Source of the DNA: Todiramphus chloris collaris
Lineage: Eukaryota > Chordata > Aves > Coraciiformes > Alcedinidae
Reading direction: 5' to 3'
Assembly: GCA_025345505.1 (NCBI GenBank)
Contig: JANVCC010000076.1
Location: 6,745,577 to 6,809,576 of the forward strand
Length of the DNA stretch: 64,000 nt
The notes below the pieces were generated by a model. It did no database searches. It was not told the origin of the DNA and was given only the letters and a program-made list of their open reading frames with translations. Of the stretch, positions 38,174 to 50,259 are shown in pieces (the first letter of the stretch is position 1; each line of letters begins with the position of its first letter). A program made the translations under genes and the position numbers.

Positions 38174-41100
38174 GTGTTGTTAGTATATAATTGCAAATTC
38201 ACTCCATTAAAAATGTTCAGGGGGGAATGTTGGTGGAATGCTACTGAGGATCATTGCTTCTCACAACATGGGCTAAGATCTTTACATAGTTTTTGTACCC
38301 TTTGTACTCTTCATGTAATGTGAAGAAAATATGTGATGCTAATTTCAGAAATACAGTGTCTGTGGTGTTTCAACATCTCAAATTTGATAACAAAAATGCT
38401 TAAGTATTCATAAGTTGGGCAAACTAGTTGTTCCATCTGTCTGATTTCTGACACTGACTAATGCCAGATATTTCAGAGAAATGCATAAATTGCAATACAT
38501 GAAATAGTTGCAGTAGCTGAATTAATAAAAACTGTAGAATTTAAATTTAAACAAAGATGAACATTTAGTTCCCAGTCAGTTGCTAACCAGCTGAAATATA
38601 ATGCCTAAATTTGTTGCTATGCTTTTCCATTTCATGGGTATCATTTGAAAAAAGCTTTATCAGTTCATTTATGAATATGGGATACAAACTGTGATATGAA
38701 ACTACTAACCACAATGATATGCCATGTCAACAGTGCTAATTTCATGAAGAGAAATTATTTTTCATATACTCTATTGTAATCTACTAATTTAAGCACACAA
38801 AACAGAGAAGAGTTCTTGTCCTACTTTCCTTCCACTTCAGTCTTGAACAAATTACTTAATTGTGTGGTCTCTACTTCTGTATTACTTGCAGAAGCTAAAA
38901 CTATTTGGAGTTTAAACACCTGTGGTGTTGATTTTTTTTCATCAATTTTGAGTATCTGTAATAGAAATCTCAGAATACCTCCAAGAAAAAGAATCCAAAC
39001 AAACAGAAAAAAACAAGCTTTTGCTTTGACTACATACTTGGAGATAATGAGGCAGGGATGATGACAGTAGTTAACTATCTACTCATTGTCAGAGAAGAAT
39101 TCCTCTTTTTCAGGTTTTCCAGAAGCTTTTTGCCACCCTACCTTTAAGCCATTCATATTCCATGCCTCAGTACAGCCTTCTGATTAAGTGGTTTCACCTT
39201 TATTTCTTACTCCAGACACCTGAATCAAATGTTACACTATTGACTATGGACATTTTTTTTACTCTATATATTTTTTTATTTTTTTTTTTGTACAAGCTGC
39301 TTCCGCTTTTTGCATTGCCAAGACTCAAGAACCACCTCAATCTTCTTGCTGAGCCAATAAATGCACTGCATTTCTGGACCATTGCATCACTGACACTGCA
39401 GTGCATTTGTACTGCTTCAGTTCTGACAAAGATTTACAAGTACTTAACCTTTTCAGCTGAGTCAAAAACTTCTATTTCTGAATGCTTCTGCACACGTGTT
39501 CCTTCCAGATTCTGTTTCTTAGGAGAATATAACATTATGCATGTCAGAAACTAATGGCATGAGCAATATCGGGTTGGTACCTGATGAAAACTAGACCCTG
39601 AGGTAACTATAGATATGGAGTAGGATATGTGAAAAAGAAAGTGAGAAATAAGCACTCTTTTGTACTTTCTGGACAACATTAAAAAAAAACCCCAAACCTG
39701 TGACTGGGCACTATGATAGGACTGATACCTCATTTTATTTCTCTGATTTTTGTGTACAAAAAAAACCCCTCATGACTGAAAATGCATTTGATATATAAAT
39801 ATTCTCCAAAAGGCATGGATAAGCAATTGTTGGACTGGAAACATTTACACACCATTTAGTGTAATGATTTTCTACTGCTTTTTTGGCATGAGTATACAGA
39901 TATCTCAGAGCATGTGCTTATTCTCCCTCTTCTGGATTTGTTTTAAAGGCAGAATTACGAATGACAGAATGATCTCAAAGGGATATATTTTGTTCCCAAC
40001 TGCACATAAAGAATTCACATGGTTTCTGAAGGAAGCTTTAGGATTTGGGCACTCTGGAGGTGTAGTTAAAATACATATCCCTGACTAAACTCAACTCTGA
40101 ACACAGCTTTGGGGTTGCTAACAGTGTTACACAGAGGGGCAAGCAGAAAGGGTGCTGAGGCAAAAATCTGGAAACCCTCAAGCTGTTTCTGCTGCAGCCA
40201 CTGTTGTCATCCACAAAGAGGAGCTGGAGACCCATGACAGTGGGGTACATAAGGTGGTGTCTACTGGAAAAATCCCAAAGAAAAATGGGGGATGGTAGTG
40301 TATATATTTATTTTCTGCAGCTCTTTTTGTAACTGCAGTAATGTTAATATCTCATTAACAAAGTACAGATAGTCCCCACATCCAGAGGGTATAAAGTTTT
40401 CAAGGGATTCAGAACTGACTATGCTGGCAATACACCCACTCACTCTGGTAACCTGAATGAGGAAGAGTTGACAGCAGCATGTTGGTATAGAAAAAACATC
40501 ACAGCATGGCTATGCTGCAAAACTGGGGTACAAAATAAAGCATTTCATATAGCTGCCCTGTCTTCCATCACAGCTAAATCAGCTCCTGATACCCTAGGGG
40601 TGGAATTAATTTTCCCTCTATCTCTGGACTGGGCTCTGAATTTCTTATATGAAATAAAAATAACACTATCAAAGACGTTTTAATGAAGAGATGGCTCCTT
40701 TTTCAATAGGTGAATAGATTAATTTTTTCATATTCTTTTTCCTTCTGTCTAGCTGCTTCTATCCACATGTGTGTGTCTGTGTGGTAACCACCAAGAGACA
40801 AATTTTGATGAGTAGGACAGTGGACTTTCATTAGTAAGAACAATCCCCCCAGCCCCCCTTTAAAATCATTCCTTCTAATAAAAATTATTATGGTGATTTT
40901 AGCTCCAATAACATCAGCTCCTCAAGAGTCAGAGATCACAAGTTGTGGAAAGTGTTGTCACACTGTTATTTCCCTTCATTTGAATGTAATTGTTTCCAAA
41001 TTCCATTGTTATTCCAAGCCTTTTGATTTGTTAGCACCAGAAAACATTGAATAGAAGCAAATGTTCTTAAGCCCGATCACAGAGGGTCTTCAGGTCCTCA

Positions 41101-41896
41101 GTTAGTAACAGTAATATCTTACTCTTTAGTGGTAACTACATAGTTCAAGAACCAAAATTGTTTAGTCAACAATATATTCATACTGCAAAACTTGCAGAAT
41201 ATGAAACATCATAACGTCTCAATAAAAATTACTGGTATGCATAGCATGACTTGTTTTTCAGTGTTGCTATATGTTAAGCTTGTAAATAACACTGAGTAAT
41301 TCTATTTCAGAAATGTCAGAAAAACCCAACATTTAAAAGCAATTATACATTATAGAAAACAGAAAAAAATGTAGGAATTCTTAGAAACAGAGGTCAGAAT
41401 ACTCAGAAGTTGGAGGTGGTCCCCTTGTTTACATAATATATAATTGAAAATATTTCATATATGTATATGAAATTAACTGCATCTGGGGAAAAAAAAATCC
41501 TTCTTTCTTACAATAGATTCTTACAATAGATTTCTTACAAATGTTTCTTAAAATAGATCTTTTTGTATAACACACATTTACTATTGCCTCCAGAACAAGA
41601 GATTATTCTAGTTTTATGACATAACATTCACTACTCATCTTTCCTACATGTACCTTATCTGTGTGTTACCACCAGATAATCTTTCCATTCTGTTGCAACT
41701 ATGTGAGAGTTTGTTTTGAATGAATTCCATTACTGCAGCTATCATAAGGCTTTGTTCTTCTAAAAAAAAAAAAGTCTTAATTAAGCTCTTTAGTTGTAAT
41801 TTTATCTCAGCAGGTTCTTCTGTCATTAAAAAAACAGGTTGGTTTGTTTCTTAAAAATTCCAATTTAATAATTTGAAGTGTCTATGTAACAGCTAC
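38174..41896. other. Unique AT-rich non-coding DNA
   Basis: No gene is visible. It contains the longest ATG-started frame in the window (39162-39554, 130 codons). That frame crosses T runs at 39247-39290, which give a hydrophobic, phenylalanine-rich artefact, so I do not call it. The 40085-40260 stretch is richer in G and C than its surroundings and unexplained. A 13-bp imperfect tandem repeat lies at 41505-41543. Confidence 0.55.
41505..41543. repeat. Short tandem repeat, 13-bp unit
   Basis: TTCTTACAATAGA occurs twice exactly (41505-41517, 41518-41530), followed by a third decayed copy and a partial fourth (TTTCTTAAAATAGATC). Confidence 0.85.
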
Positions 41897-42128
41897 AGAG
41901 GGAGAAGGAAGAGAAGAGAAGCAAAATGTGGAAGGGAGGAGAGGAGACTGGAAGAATGAAGAGAGGAGAAGGGAACACTAAGGAGATGTGTGGAGGGTTA
42001 AGAGGAGGAGAGAACAGGGGAAGGTTAAGGAAAGGAGTGGAGGAAGGAAAAGGAAAGGAGAGGAGAAGGGAAGCGTAAAAAAAAAGGGGGGGCTGGAGGG
42101 AGGTAAAAATAAAAGCAAAAATGAAATG
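41897..42128. repeat. Polypurine (GA-rich) tract, about 230 bp
   Basis: Roughly nine in ten bases on the plus strand are purines, made of GGAGAAG, GAGGAG and AGGAAAG units, with an A9-G7 block at about 42077-42092. Long polypurine-polypyrimidine tracts are known to be able to form triplex (H-DNA) structures. Here that is inference. The lysine/arginine/glycine-rich frame at 41988-42203 is only a translation of this repeat. Confidence 0.9.
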
Positions 42129-42504
42129 GTAACCTTTAATTACCAGTCATATCGCTGGAAAAATAGATTTCATGCTCATAGATGTAGATATAAAAGGCAG
42201 TAATGGTGCAGACTACAATGATGCCTATCAATTTTTTTTCTCTTTGAGTCATCACTGAATTTGAGTTGCATATAATTCCAGATAATGACTTTTTGACAAT
42301 TCAGTACTGGCTTTCTAAAAAGTTTGACATCCACTTAGTTTTATTTTAGCAGTCTAAAAGTATTAAAAATTATTTGTGAAGCTTGGGTGGTACATGATAG
42401 AGAAATAAATGCATTGGTGTTGTAAAGGATGTAAAGAATCCTATTTCTTGGGACTCTTAGATATATGTTGACCTATCTATCTAAAATACATATATTATGA
42501 AGAC
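42129..42504. other. Unique non-coding DNA
   Basis: About 375 bases of AT-rich sequence between the polypurine tract and the next CR1. I see nothing in it. Confidence 0.6.
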
Positions 42505-42823
42505 TTTATTACTCTCTACAGCTCCCTGAAAGGAGGTTAAAGTGAGGTGGGGCTTGGTCTCTTCTCCCAGGTAACAAGTGATAAGACAAGAGGAGGTTTA
42601 AGTTGAACATTAGGAAAAACTTCTTCAGTGAAAGGATTGCCAAGCTCTGGAACAGGCTGCCCAGGGAGGTGGCAGAGTCACCATCCCTGGAGGGATTCAG
42701 AAGACATGTACATGAGGTGCTGAGGGACATGGTTTAGTGTTGGGCTTGTCAGTGTTAAGTTAATGGTTGGGCTCAATGATCCTGAACATCTTTTTCAACC
42801 TAAATGATTTTATGATTCTATGA
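42505..42823 (+). mobile_element. CR1 LINE 3' end, older subfamily
   Basis: Plus-oriented CR1. It starts at the conserved ACTCTCTACAGCTCCCTGAA block (42511), just downstream of where the ORF2 reading frame normally ends. It continues through GTGGGGCTTGGTCTCTTCTC, CCAGG, CTTCTTCAGTGAAAGGATTG, GGCTGCCCAGGGAGGTGGCA and TGGAGGGATTC to the end ATGATTTTATGATTCTATGA. It differs from the other four copies in the middle and in its ATGATCCTGAACATC 3' part, so it belongs to another CR1 subfamily. Divergence from the expected motifs suggests an older insertion. Confidence 0.93.
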
Positions 42824-44009
42824 CCTATTCATGGAACTTACATTGCCTGTCTTGGAGCTGGACATGCTACAAAACTGCTTGATTTAAGATACAAGGTGAA
42901 ATATTTTATAATATTGGCTTAAAAATAGTTAAGATAACATTTCATAGTCTGGAGCTTCTCAAAGGAATCAGATGAGCAGCATCCAGTCTCCAAACAGGCA
43001 AACGCATTTGAAGAAACTGAAACAGATCATCATTTGCAAGGTATCATCTGCACAATGCAGAACATATGAAAAAGGGAAACAGACTGGTCTTGGTTCATGG
43101 AGTTGTTGCATATAAAAACCAAGGATACAGAGTGAAGCTTGGGGAAGAAAGAAGGGAGCACTTTGGTTTCAACTTCCCCCCCTTTGAAGATGAGTTCCAA
43201 CATCTCAAATCACAGAGGCTGAGAAGATCAAAGAGTGTGGGTATCTGAGCCTGTTGGTAGCAAAAAAAGTCATGGTATCCTTTACCCATGGCTCAAAAAG
43301 CATGTTGGATGTAAGTATGATTTGCAATTGTTGATAAAGTACCTTGCCTGAAGTTTTAAAATCTGATTGGTGTTTCAGTCTCAAAATACTTCCACCATAG
43401 CAGTTCCCAATACATGGCAGTCCAAACTGGTTGTAGTCAGCTATATTTCATTTTAGACACAGCTGCATTCACAAGTTGCTGCTCTACACAGTTATATACT
43501 TTAAAAGTTGTGTACAATACCACCTGGAAAACATGCAGGAAATTCTGGACCAATAATATGGAAAAAGTCACACAGCAAAGTTAACACTATATTTTTCTCT
43601 TCTATCCTTTTCTACTAATTTCCCATAGCTATTAAAGCATATGAGGAATTCCTTATAAAACAAATAGAAGCTTCCTTATTTCTATTAAAAATATATAAAT
43701 TAATATTATAAATATAAAGTCACTATTTAGAAAAAAAATTTACATTATGAGTTTCTTGGAAAAGAAAAAAAACATTGCTGAGGTAACACAGTAGATGATT
43801 TAGAAGCAATTAGGAAAAAGAAAAAAAGTTAATTAAATCTGTCCTGAGACTCCCGACACAGATGAGCAGCTGTTGCCTGTTCAACCATTCTGGCTGACAA
43901 AACACAGACTTATTTCTTTGGAGTATTAATTGATTGGAGATTGTAAATTTTGACTGTCCTTTTCTCCCCCACTAGTTCTCAAAGACCCAAGCCCAAGATG
44001 AGGCCTTAC

Positions 44010-44024
44010 AAAAAAAAAAAAAAA
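44010..44024. repeat. Poly(A) run
   Basis: Fifteen A followed by CAAACCAAAAA. It is a low-complexity run. Confidence 0.85.
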
Positions 44025-47000
44025 CAAACCAAAAATTGTTTTCCACCATTAAAAAATTCCAAAACTATTAGGTTTTTTGTCCGAGCGCCAAATGAGGAAC
44101 TAGTAAGGTAATCCAAACTAGCCTTTTAATCAGGAGTGAATATCAGCTGCACAGTAGTTTCCAACTTTTATCTGCAAAACAAATCTGTTTGTCTCCTCTC
44201 CAGCTGTATTGGCACCTAATCGTCTCTGACAGGGAGAGCTGCAGAACTGAAACTGCACATCTGAGCTGAGGAGACTCAGTGCTGCCTCAGTCCATTACAG
44301 AAACAATAGTAGGGTGCAAAGACTATCTGGAGACTACCAAATTTAGATGCAATTACCTGATCCTAGCAGTTGCGTATTACCAGTAACTAGATTGAAGCAA
44401 ATCCTGTGTTGAGGGTCATGGCATATGTATCTTATTTAACATGCCTAACAAAGCCGAAAGGGGCTGGGAAACATACAGAATGAAGAAAGAAGCTTTGTCT
44501 TTAAGACAGGTAAATTCCAAAAGCAGGGCTACAGAGAGATGGACATTTGTCAAATATTGACTGACAATAGCCAAATTGCTCAAAAAGTAAAACACTGCAA
44601 AAGCAAATCACATTTTCCCAATTGATTTAATATTGAACTAACACTGGGAGAAAATTTTTATTCTCATATGGCTCATATCCCAAATGCTCTCATTACAAAA
44701 TAAGATAACAGTTAATGTCGGTAGCCTGTAAAATGACAGATTTTTAGATAAATTCATGGCTGGGTAGTACTTGGCATGAAATTGCGGCCTTTTTGTCTCT
44801 GCTTCAAATACAGCCCCATTAGTTAAAACCTGAAGTTGCCATGGATGGTATTTCACATACTGGAGAGCAAAGTTGTCAAACTCAGTCAGCTTCCCATCTG
44901 ACTTTGTACTGGAGACAAACAGTCCCAGTTGGTGCTAACTGGCACCCTTACAGGCAGCATGAACAGAAACTACAACTATACTGACTTCAGAAACAGCAAA
45001 ATTACCTTGAAGACAGTCTTCAGCTGAAAAAGCCAAGGACAAGAACAGGAGTAAATAACAGTACAAAGGATTATTCTGCTGTTTCTTAAGTAGGTCCATG
45101 AGACCTAACTGGGAGTTGGACTAATGCTTATCCAAATGATGCTTACAGTTAACTATTTTATTTGAATTTCAGGACAGATATAAGTGTCTACAACCCAAAA
45201 GACTAATCATAAGATACAGAGGGCTGAAAGTGCTATTTGACATTCATTCTGCCCTTCCAACAAAGTAAAGCTAAAAGAACTATCAGTTTCATTATCTGTA
45301 GAATAATCTGTATCTCTCAAAAATACAGTAAAATACAGGAACATCTTGTAAAATATCTATATCAATTTAATAAAGTAATATATTATATATCCCTTTAATA
45401 AATTATTTTAATGCTTGTTTTTGTCAGCCCTGTGTGTTTTGGCAGTGATTCACTTGGTTGCTGGGAGAGTACTGAATCAATCGGTATTAAAAATTCCACT
45501 TGCAAATCCATTTCCTAGTTTGCACTCAATGAGAGATGCTTTCTTCTGCAGCAAACCTTGGAATAGACAGCTGAGCACACTAGAAACTATTTCCTTTCAA
45601 CACGTGTATACTTGTATTAGTTTCAGATGGCTAAACAGGTAGTACAGTATTTTAAGCAGTCATTTGTGCATTTATGTATATGCTACATTCTGTATCCAAC
45701 GTAACATAAAGTAGTGGGCACATTTTTGAGCTGCCAAACAGCTTACTTTCTGGTGCTTTACTATATATTTTTGACAGGAATTGCTGATTAAGAAGAAAAT
45801 GATGCTTGCTTTTTTCAGGTGATTCTGAAGGAATTAAGGGATATTTTGGCAGTGTCAAACAAATAAGAAAAAGTCCAGTGTAAATTACAGATAAAATTGA
45901 CAGGTTCCATATTTTGTAGATGAGCTATAAAATGTCAGAGCTATAAAATCTCCAGCTTCATGAAGGACTACATGGTTTTGTTTTGGTTTTTTTTTAATGT
46001 ATTGTGCAAATTCATTTAGTTTTGTATTTAATGAAGATTTTCATTTGGTAAAGGCTACTGGTCGTTATGTAGCCAAGTGTATAATATGCTGCAGAGATTT
46101 TTATTTTATTAATAAAATATGTTCATGAGAAAAAAACTACAGCTGGTGCAAATGAATTCCTCTATACACTCTTTTTACTTGTTACTCACGCAGCAATGAT
46201 TTACAATTAGGCCCAATGTGTTTAGTGATATGTTGTTTTGCCACCAACTCATGGTTGAGGGAATGCCAAATGTATTTTGTCCAATAAATACATTGAGCAA
46301 AGCTGTTGTTTTGTAGAAAACTAATACAAAACACATCCATTTGCCTGTGGTAGTCCATGTGGAAGCAGTTTTTCAGCTTGCCCTAAAAATAAGGCAATGT
46401 ATACAGTTCTTAAATTCTTAGTTTAGTGTATTATGTTGTTTGTGCCTGTACATCTCTTCTTTTACCAGTGGCAGAACAATTATTTAATTTCCTCAGAAAG
46501 ATACAGGTTATGATACAACCTAAATCAGAAAAAATACTTGCACCATTTAAAACTTCCAGGAATTTTAATGTCAAGCATAGATATTTCCCACAAAATTTCC
46601 AAGCATTTGTTTTCAGAGCTGCTGTTGTCCACTACAAGAGCAAGAAGCAGCTGTATACACATACTAGTTATACCCCTGCTTCAAATATTTACTAATGTTT
46701 GAATCTCCATGCAAAGAGTCTCAGGAAGTTGTGTGGCAAAAAAAAAATTTAAAGACGTAACACTGTATGCAAATCAGAGCTGGTTCTTGGAGACTGTATA
46801 TATTTTTACTATTTCCAGATTCCTGTCTGGAGCATTCTCAGCCATGTCATATGGCTGTTGAGAAATTCTGTCATCGGTTCCAAATCAAGGAGAATGGTGC
46901 AGGATCATTGTACTTCCTTCTCTGTGGTTATAGAGTCTTGCTGTGCCAAAATCTAATACTTACTGCAAAGTGGCTCACTGGATTTGGACTCATGTTCCCA

Positions 47001-47309
47001 GTGCCCCCATGTACAGCCATACTAGCCTGGGGCAGCACTTTCTCAGAGTTCTTTGTGCAGTGTAGGTATGTCCTAGTTATAATCCTGTTCTAATTTTAAG
47101 CAAGGAACATTAATGGCTAATGAGGATTGTTATAATGTAGATTGTTAAAACGTTAGAGCTTCAAGGCCAAGTTGTCACTCCTACTCAGCATTCAATTTTT
47201 ACTGCATCAGCCTGATTTTTTCCCAAATCTAGTTCATTCATCCTATTTATAAATCCAACACTTGTGTTTTTTTCTGACAGCTAGTCTTAGCAGATCCATG
47301 AGTCTTTGG

Positions 47310-47370
47310 TTGGGGTATTTTGTTTGGTTTTTTGGCTTGGTTTTTGGTTTTTTTGGTTTTTGTTTTTTTA
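47310..47370. repeat. T/G-rich low-complexity tract
   Basis: Nearly all T and G (TTTGTTTGG, TTTTTTGG units), like those at 14065, 16185 and 32210. Confidence 0.85.
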
Positions 47371-48489
47371 CATACAACTAGATGGACTGGACCAGTAGGA
47401 TTTTGAAGCAGTAGTAAGTACAATGCTTATCTGTTTTTTGATGCCTTAAAACTACTCTCTGTACTCTGTAAGAAACATACTGTTGTCCAGAAAACCACAT
47501 CAATAAATAGGTTCTGTTGTGAGGATCCTGTTCAGCAGTGCATTGGTGATGTGCTGGCTTGTGTGATAATGGAGAAATTGTCTTTCTAGAATCTCATCCT
47601 GTTTTCTTCACCCTGCTTAAGCCGTAACCCCCAGTGGAGGCTCTGATGGCTGCATCCACCTTACTCTGGACTTCAAGGTATGGATGGCAACATGGTAGCT
47701 AAGGCCTGTTTGGAAATGGTAACCCTGACATCTTGCTGGTATTCAAATATGACTAGAAGTCAATCATCTTACTGTATAAATGGTGGACAGCCAGATATGT
47801 GTTACATGAGGAACTTGACAGCTTCCAACTGCTTGAGGTCCTTATTCATCTTTATGGTTATGAGGTGCTATAGCAATGGATTTAGTTGTTCACAGGTAGT
47901 ATCATAGCATCCTGAAGAAGGATGCTTTATCTAACTCACTCCCTTCAAAAGAAAAGCGGTCCATTCACCAACTGCAGGTAAAAAAGTCACATAGCAATAG
48001 ATGCCTCTTTTCTCAAGGACTGAAAACTAGCATGAGAAAACTGGAAGATGAAAAGCCCTAAAACAAGGAAAGAAAAATTAAACCTGGAAGTACAATAAAG
48101 GTACTAGAAGAGAATACAAAACCAAAGGAAACACTAGGAAGAGAGCCTGTGAGATCTCCTGTACATCAGCAGGCTGCATGCTAGGATCTCCTCTTGAGTA
48201 GGGACACCTCTGAAGGTTACTCCTCGAGGCTGTGAGAGACCTTACTGCAACAGATTCTTGATAAGTGATTAATTATATGCTAAACTTTGAAGTTTTAGTT
48301 AATATAAAAGACAGATTGCACATATCTAATCCTTTAGACATAAATCATAGACCAATTCTGGGACTAGGAGGGGATTCTGCTGCATCTAAACTCCTCTCTG
48401 AGAAGTAGTTTAGAAAGCCAGGGGGTCCTCTCTGAACCTCATGACTCAACAGGAGGGTTTTCCTGACAGTTTTACCTGACCCTGTCCTT

Positions 48490-48495
48490 TATAAA
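48490..48495 (+). promoter_or_regulatory. LTR TATA box
   Basis: TATAAA in the context CCTTTATAAAG, about 90 bases before the poly(A) signal. This spacing gives a short R region. Confidence 0.6.
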
Positions 48496-48580
48496 GTAAA
48501 TAATCAAGTGTACCTTGACAATGAATCTTGCTAAACCACTGTCATATTTACCAGTGAACTTTAACTCACTGCTTTATATC

Positions 48581-48586
48581 AATAAA
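48581..48586 (+). promoter_or_regulatory. LTR poly(A) signal
   Basis: A canonical AATAAA, 53 bases before the LTR end and followed by a T/G-rich stretch (TATTGTTGCTTCTC). Confidence 0.7.
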
Positions 48587-48642
48587 AATATATTGTTGCT
48601 TCTCTCTTACGAGTGAAGTGTGTGATTCCATCATTGACAAAT

Positions 48643-48660
48643 TGGTGTAGTCAGCAGGAT
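48643..48660 (+). promoter_or_regulatory. Primer-binding-like site
   Basis: TGGTGTAGTCAGCAGGAT begins three bases after the LTR end, where the tRNA primer-binding site belongs, and it starts with the obligatory TGG (complement of CCA). It matches a histidine-tRNA type site at about 12 of 18 positions by my count from memory, which is too weak to assign the primer. Confidence 0.6.
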
Positions 48661-48689
48661 AGCAAGTAGCATCACTGATTATTTACAGA

Positions 48690-49075
48690 GGCATGAAGTG
48701 AATCCAAGTCCCAAATTCTCAGAAGAGCAGCTCATGACAATTGGCATAATTAGGAAGTAGTTGAAGACCACTTAAAAGTATCTAGGGGATGCACAAATGA
48801 TGGAGGTGTTATCTGCAAGATGCTAGGTGATAACACTCAAAATGCCCACAAGCAACTCCCCACCTGGGTGGAATTAAGGTATGGCATTGTTAACTACAGC
48901 TGTGAAATGGGCTGGAATGATGCACTAGCTAAAACACAAAACCTAAAACCCCAGGGAGGAGATTATAAAGTAAGACCTATGAAACAGGGAAGAGAAACTA
49001 CATCAAAGGTAAGCAAATTTTTAAAACTACAAAGAGAATCTGAAGAAGGAAGAAATAAATGATAAAGAATTGCAT
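48690..49075 (+). pseudogene. gag-position remnant
   Basis: This region follows the primer-binding site at the gag position. A frame is open at 48820-49062 (80 codons), rich in charged and polar residues, and its segment LPTWVELRYGIVNYSCEMGW could come from a capsid or matrix part. I do not recognise a diagnostic gag motif (no major homology region, no CCHC knuckle), so the call rests on position. Stops follow within a few codons. Confidence 0.45.
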
Positions 49076-49609
49076 TAGCCCTGGGCATTCCCAGAGTCAG
49101 GACTCAAGTTCAACCTGCTGGCATTATCTTGAGTCTGATTGAAGCATTCCAGAGACATGGAATTCCAGATAATGGTGAAAGGAAAGAGCGTACTTCAATG
49201 CCTCTGTTGCCACTTCCTGGAAAGGGAGAAAACTACTTCTTTCTCTTTATGGAGGAACTGCAGGGCATGAAGTCAGAAAATTAGTATTGTCCAGAAAGCA
49301 ATTGGGTCTGCATGGCCAGAAAGTGGAGGTTTATCAGTGGATAAGTGTCGCTGTTTATACCTGGAGTGGAGAGATACATCAACACACAAATTCAGCAAGA
49401 GCAGGCAAAAGAAGCCTAGCACCCATCACAGCGTTAAATTAAAGGAGGTCTCAGAGTCCGCGGAAAGGCTGTGGTCAGCTGCCCATAGTAAAAGAGCACA
49501 GAGGATGTCCTCCGAAACAGAAACTGCTGTGACCTCTAGGAAAGCCTGCCAGGCTGACAGCACCATGCCTTCTTTCAAGCCGCTATGCCCCATCTTGGCA
49601 GGGTTTTTC

Positions 49610-49722
49610 TAATATTCCGTGGCCTGGAGATAAGTGATGGTGGCCCATCCTTTTTAATTCCAATTGGTCCTCCAGGACCATTGGTGAAGTTTTTAATAGA
49701 TATCACTCCCCTAAGATGTGAA
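49610..49722 (+). pseudogene. Retroviral protease fragment
   Basis: An open stretch in one frame reads ...GGPSFLIPIGPPGPLVKFLID..., which fits the start of a retropepsin. The aspartate codon at 49699-49701 sits where the catalytic Asp-Thr-Gly is expected, but the next residues read Ile-Thr, so the active-site triad is broken. Only this N-terminal part is present. The sequence then jumps, in a different frame, to the reverse transcriptase palm about 30 bases later, so a deletion joins protease to polymerase here. Confidence 0.6.
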
Positions 49723-49732
49723 ACTGTACTGA

Positions 49733-50110
49733 TATATAGATGATATTCTGCTTGGAGGAACTTCCCCTGAGAAACAGCAGCACTAGGGTGAGTACTAAAT
49801 AAAGCAGAAATTGAGATTCCACCTGGAAAATATCAGGGACCAAATAAAGAAGTAAATATTTTAGGTACTCAGTGGATAGCAAGCAGTGCAGAGATTCCTC
49901 TAGATACCTTAAGAAAAACAGAAGAACTGCAAATTCCCCAATCAAGGAATGAGTCACAACAATTAATGGAACTTTTGGATATTAGAGGAAGCATGTATCT
50001 GAATTTTCTATTATTTTCCAGACATTATACTCACTCTTATGGAAAGGCAAACCCTGGGAGTAGAGACTAGAACATAAAAAGGAGCTCAAAACTCTAACTG
50101 AAGAATTAAA
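49733..50110 (+). pseudogene. Reverse transcriptase palm-thumb fragment
   Basis: YIDDILLGG is encoded at 49733-49759, the polymerase catalytic motif with both aspartates kept. A few codons later that frame stops (TAG at 49784-49786). In another frame, NILGTQW at about 49855-49875 matches the conserved motif after the palm, and the frame continues through a thumb-like segment (IPLDTLRKTEELQIPQ, then QQLMELLDI) to about 49970. Further connection-like sequence extends to about 50110 with a stop. The fingers and first palm half are missing upstream. The copy is dead through stops and frame changes. Confidence 0.8.
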
Positions 50111-50259
50111 AACACATCAGTCACTGGGACCACTACCCCTCTGTGACACTATTATAACCCAATGAGGTTTTGAGAGTACTGTAGCATGTTTCAGATTGGC
50201 CTTGAATAGGCCAAAAATACCTATTCTTTAGCTCAACCACATTTAAAGAAAGAGAATAA

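Larger units (their letters stand above)
42824..48147. other. Unique non-coding DNA
   Basis: No gene is supported. It includes an A15 run at 44010-44024, an AT-rich patch at 43680-43740, and a T/G-rich tract at about 47310-47370. The 108-codon frame at 46767-47093 lies over a segment with splice-like borders (46819-47065) and is discussed as a weak candidate exon. Confidence 0.5.
48148..48639 (+). repeat. 5' LTR of the endogenous retrovirus
   Basis: The segment starts TGTGAGATCTCC and ends CATCATTGACA, giving TG...CA ends and a length of 492 bp. It holds TATAAA at 48490-48495 and AATAAA at 48581-48586, placed as a promoter and poly(A) signal should be. The sequence resembles a bird LTR family I know from memory with the ending GTGTGATTCCATCATTGACA. 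With no second LTR, insertion age cannot be estimated by comparing LTRs. Confidence 0.85.

Noticed and set aside
39162-39554. Longest ATG-started frame, 130 codons
   Set aside because: It spans T runs that give a Phe/Leu-rich stretch and has no recognisable domain, while a minus frame is also open there. It looks like a chance product of low-complexity sequence.
41988-42203. Lys/Arg/Gly-rich frame
   Set aside because: It is only the translation of the polypurine tract.
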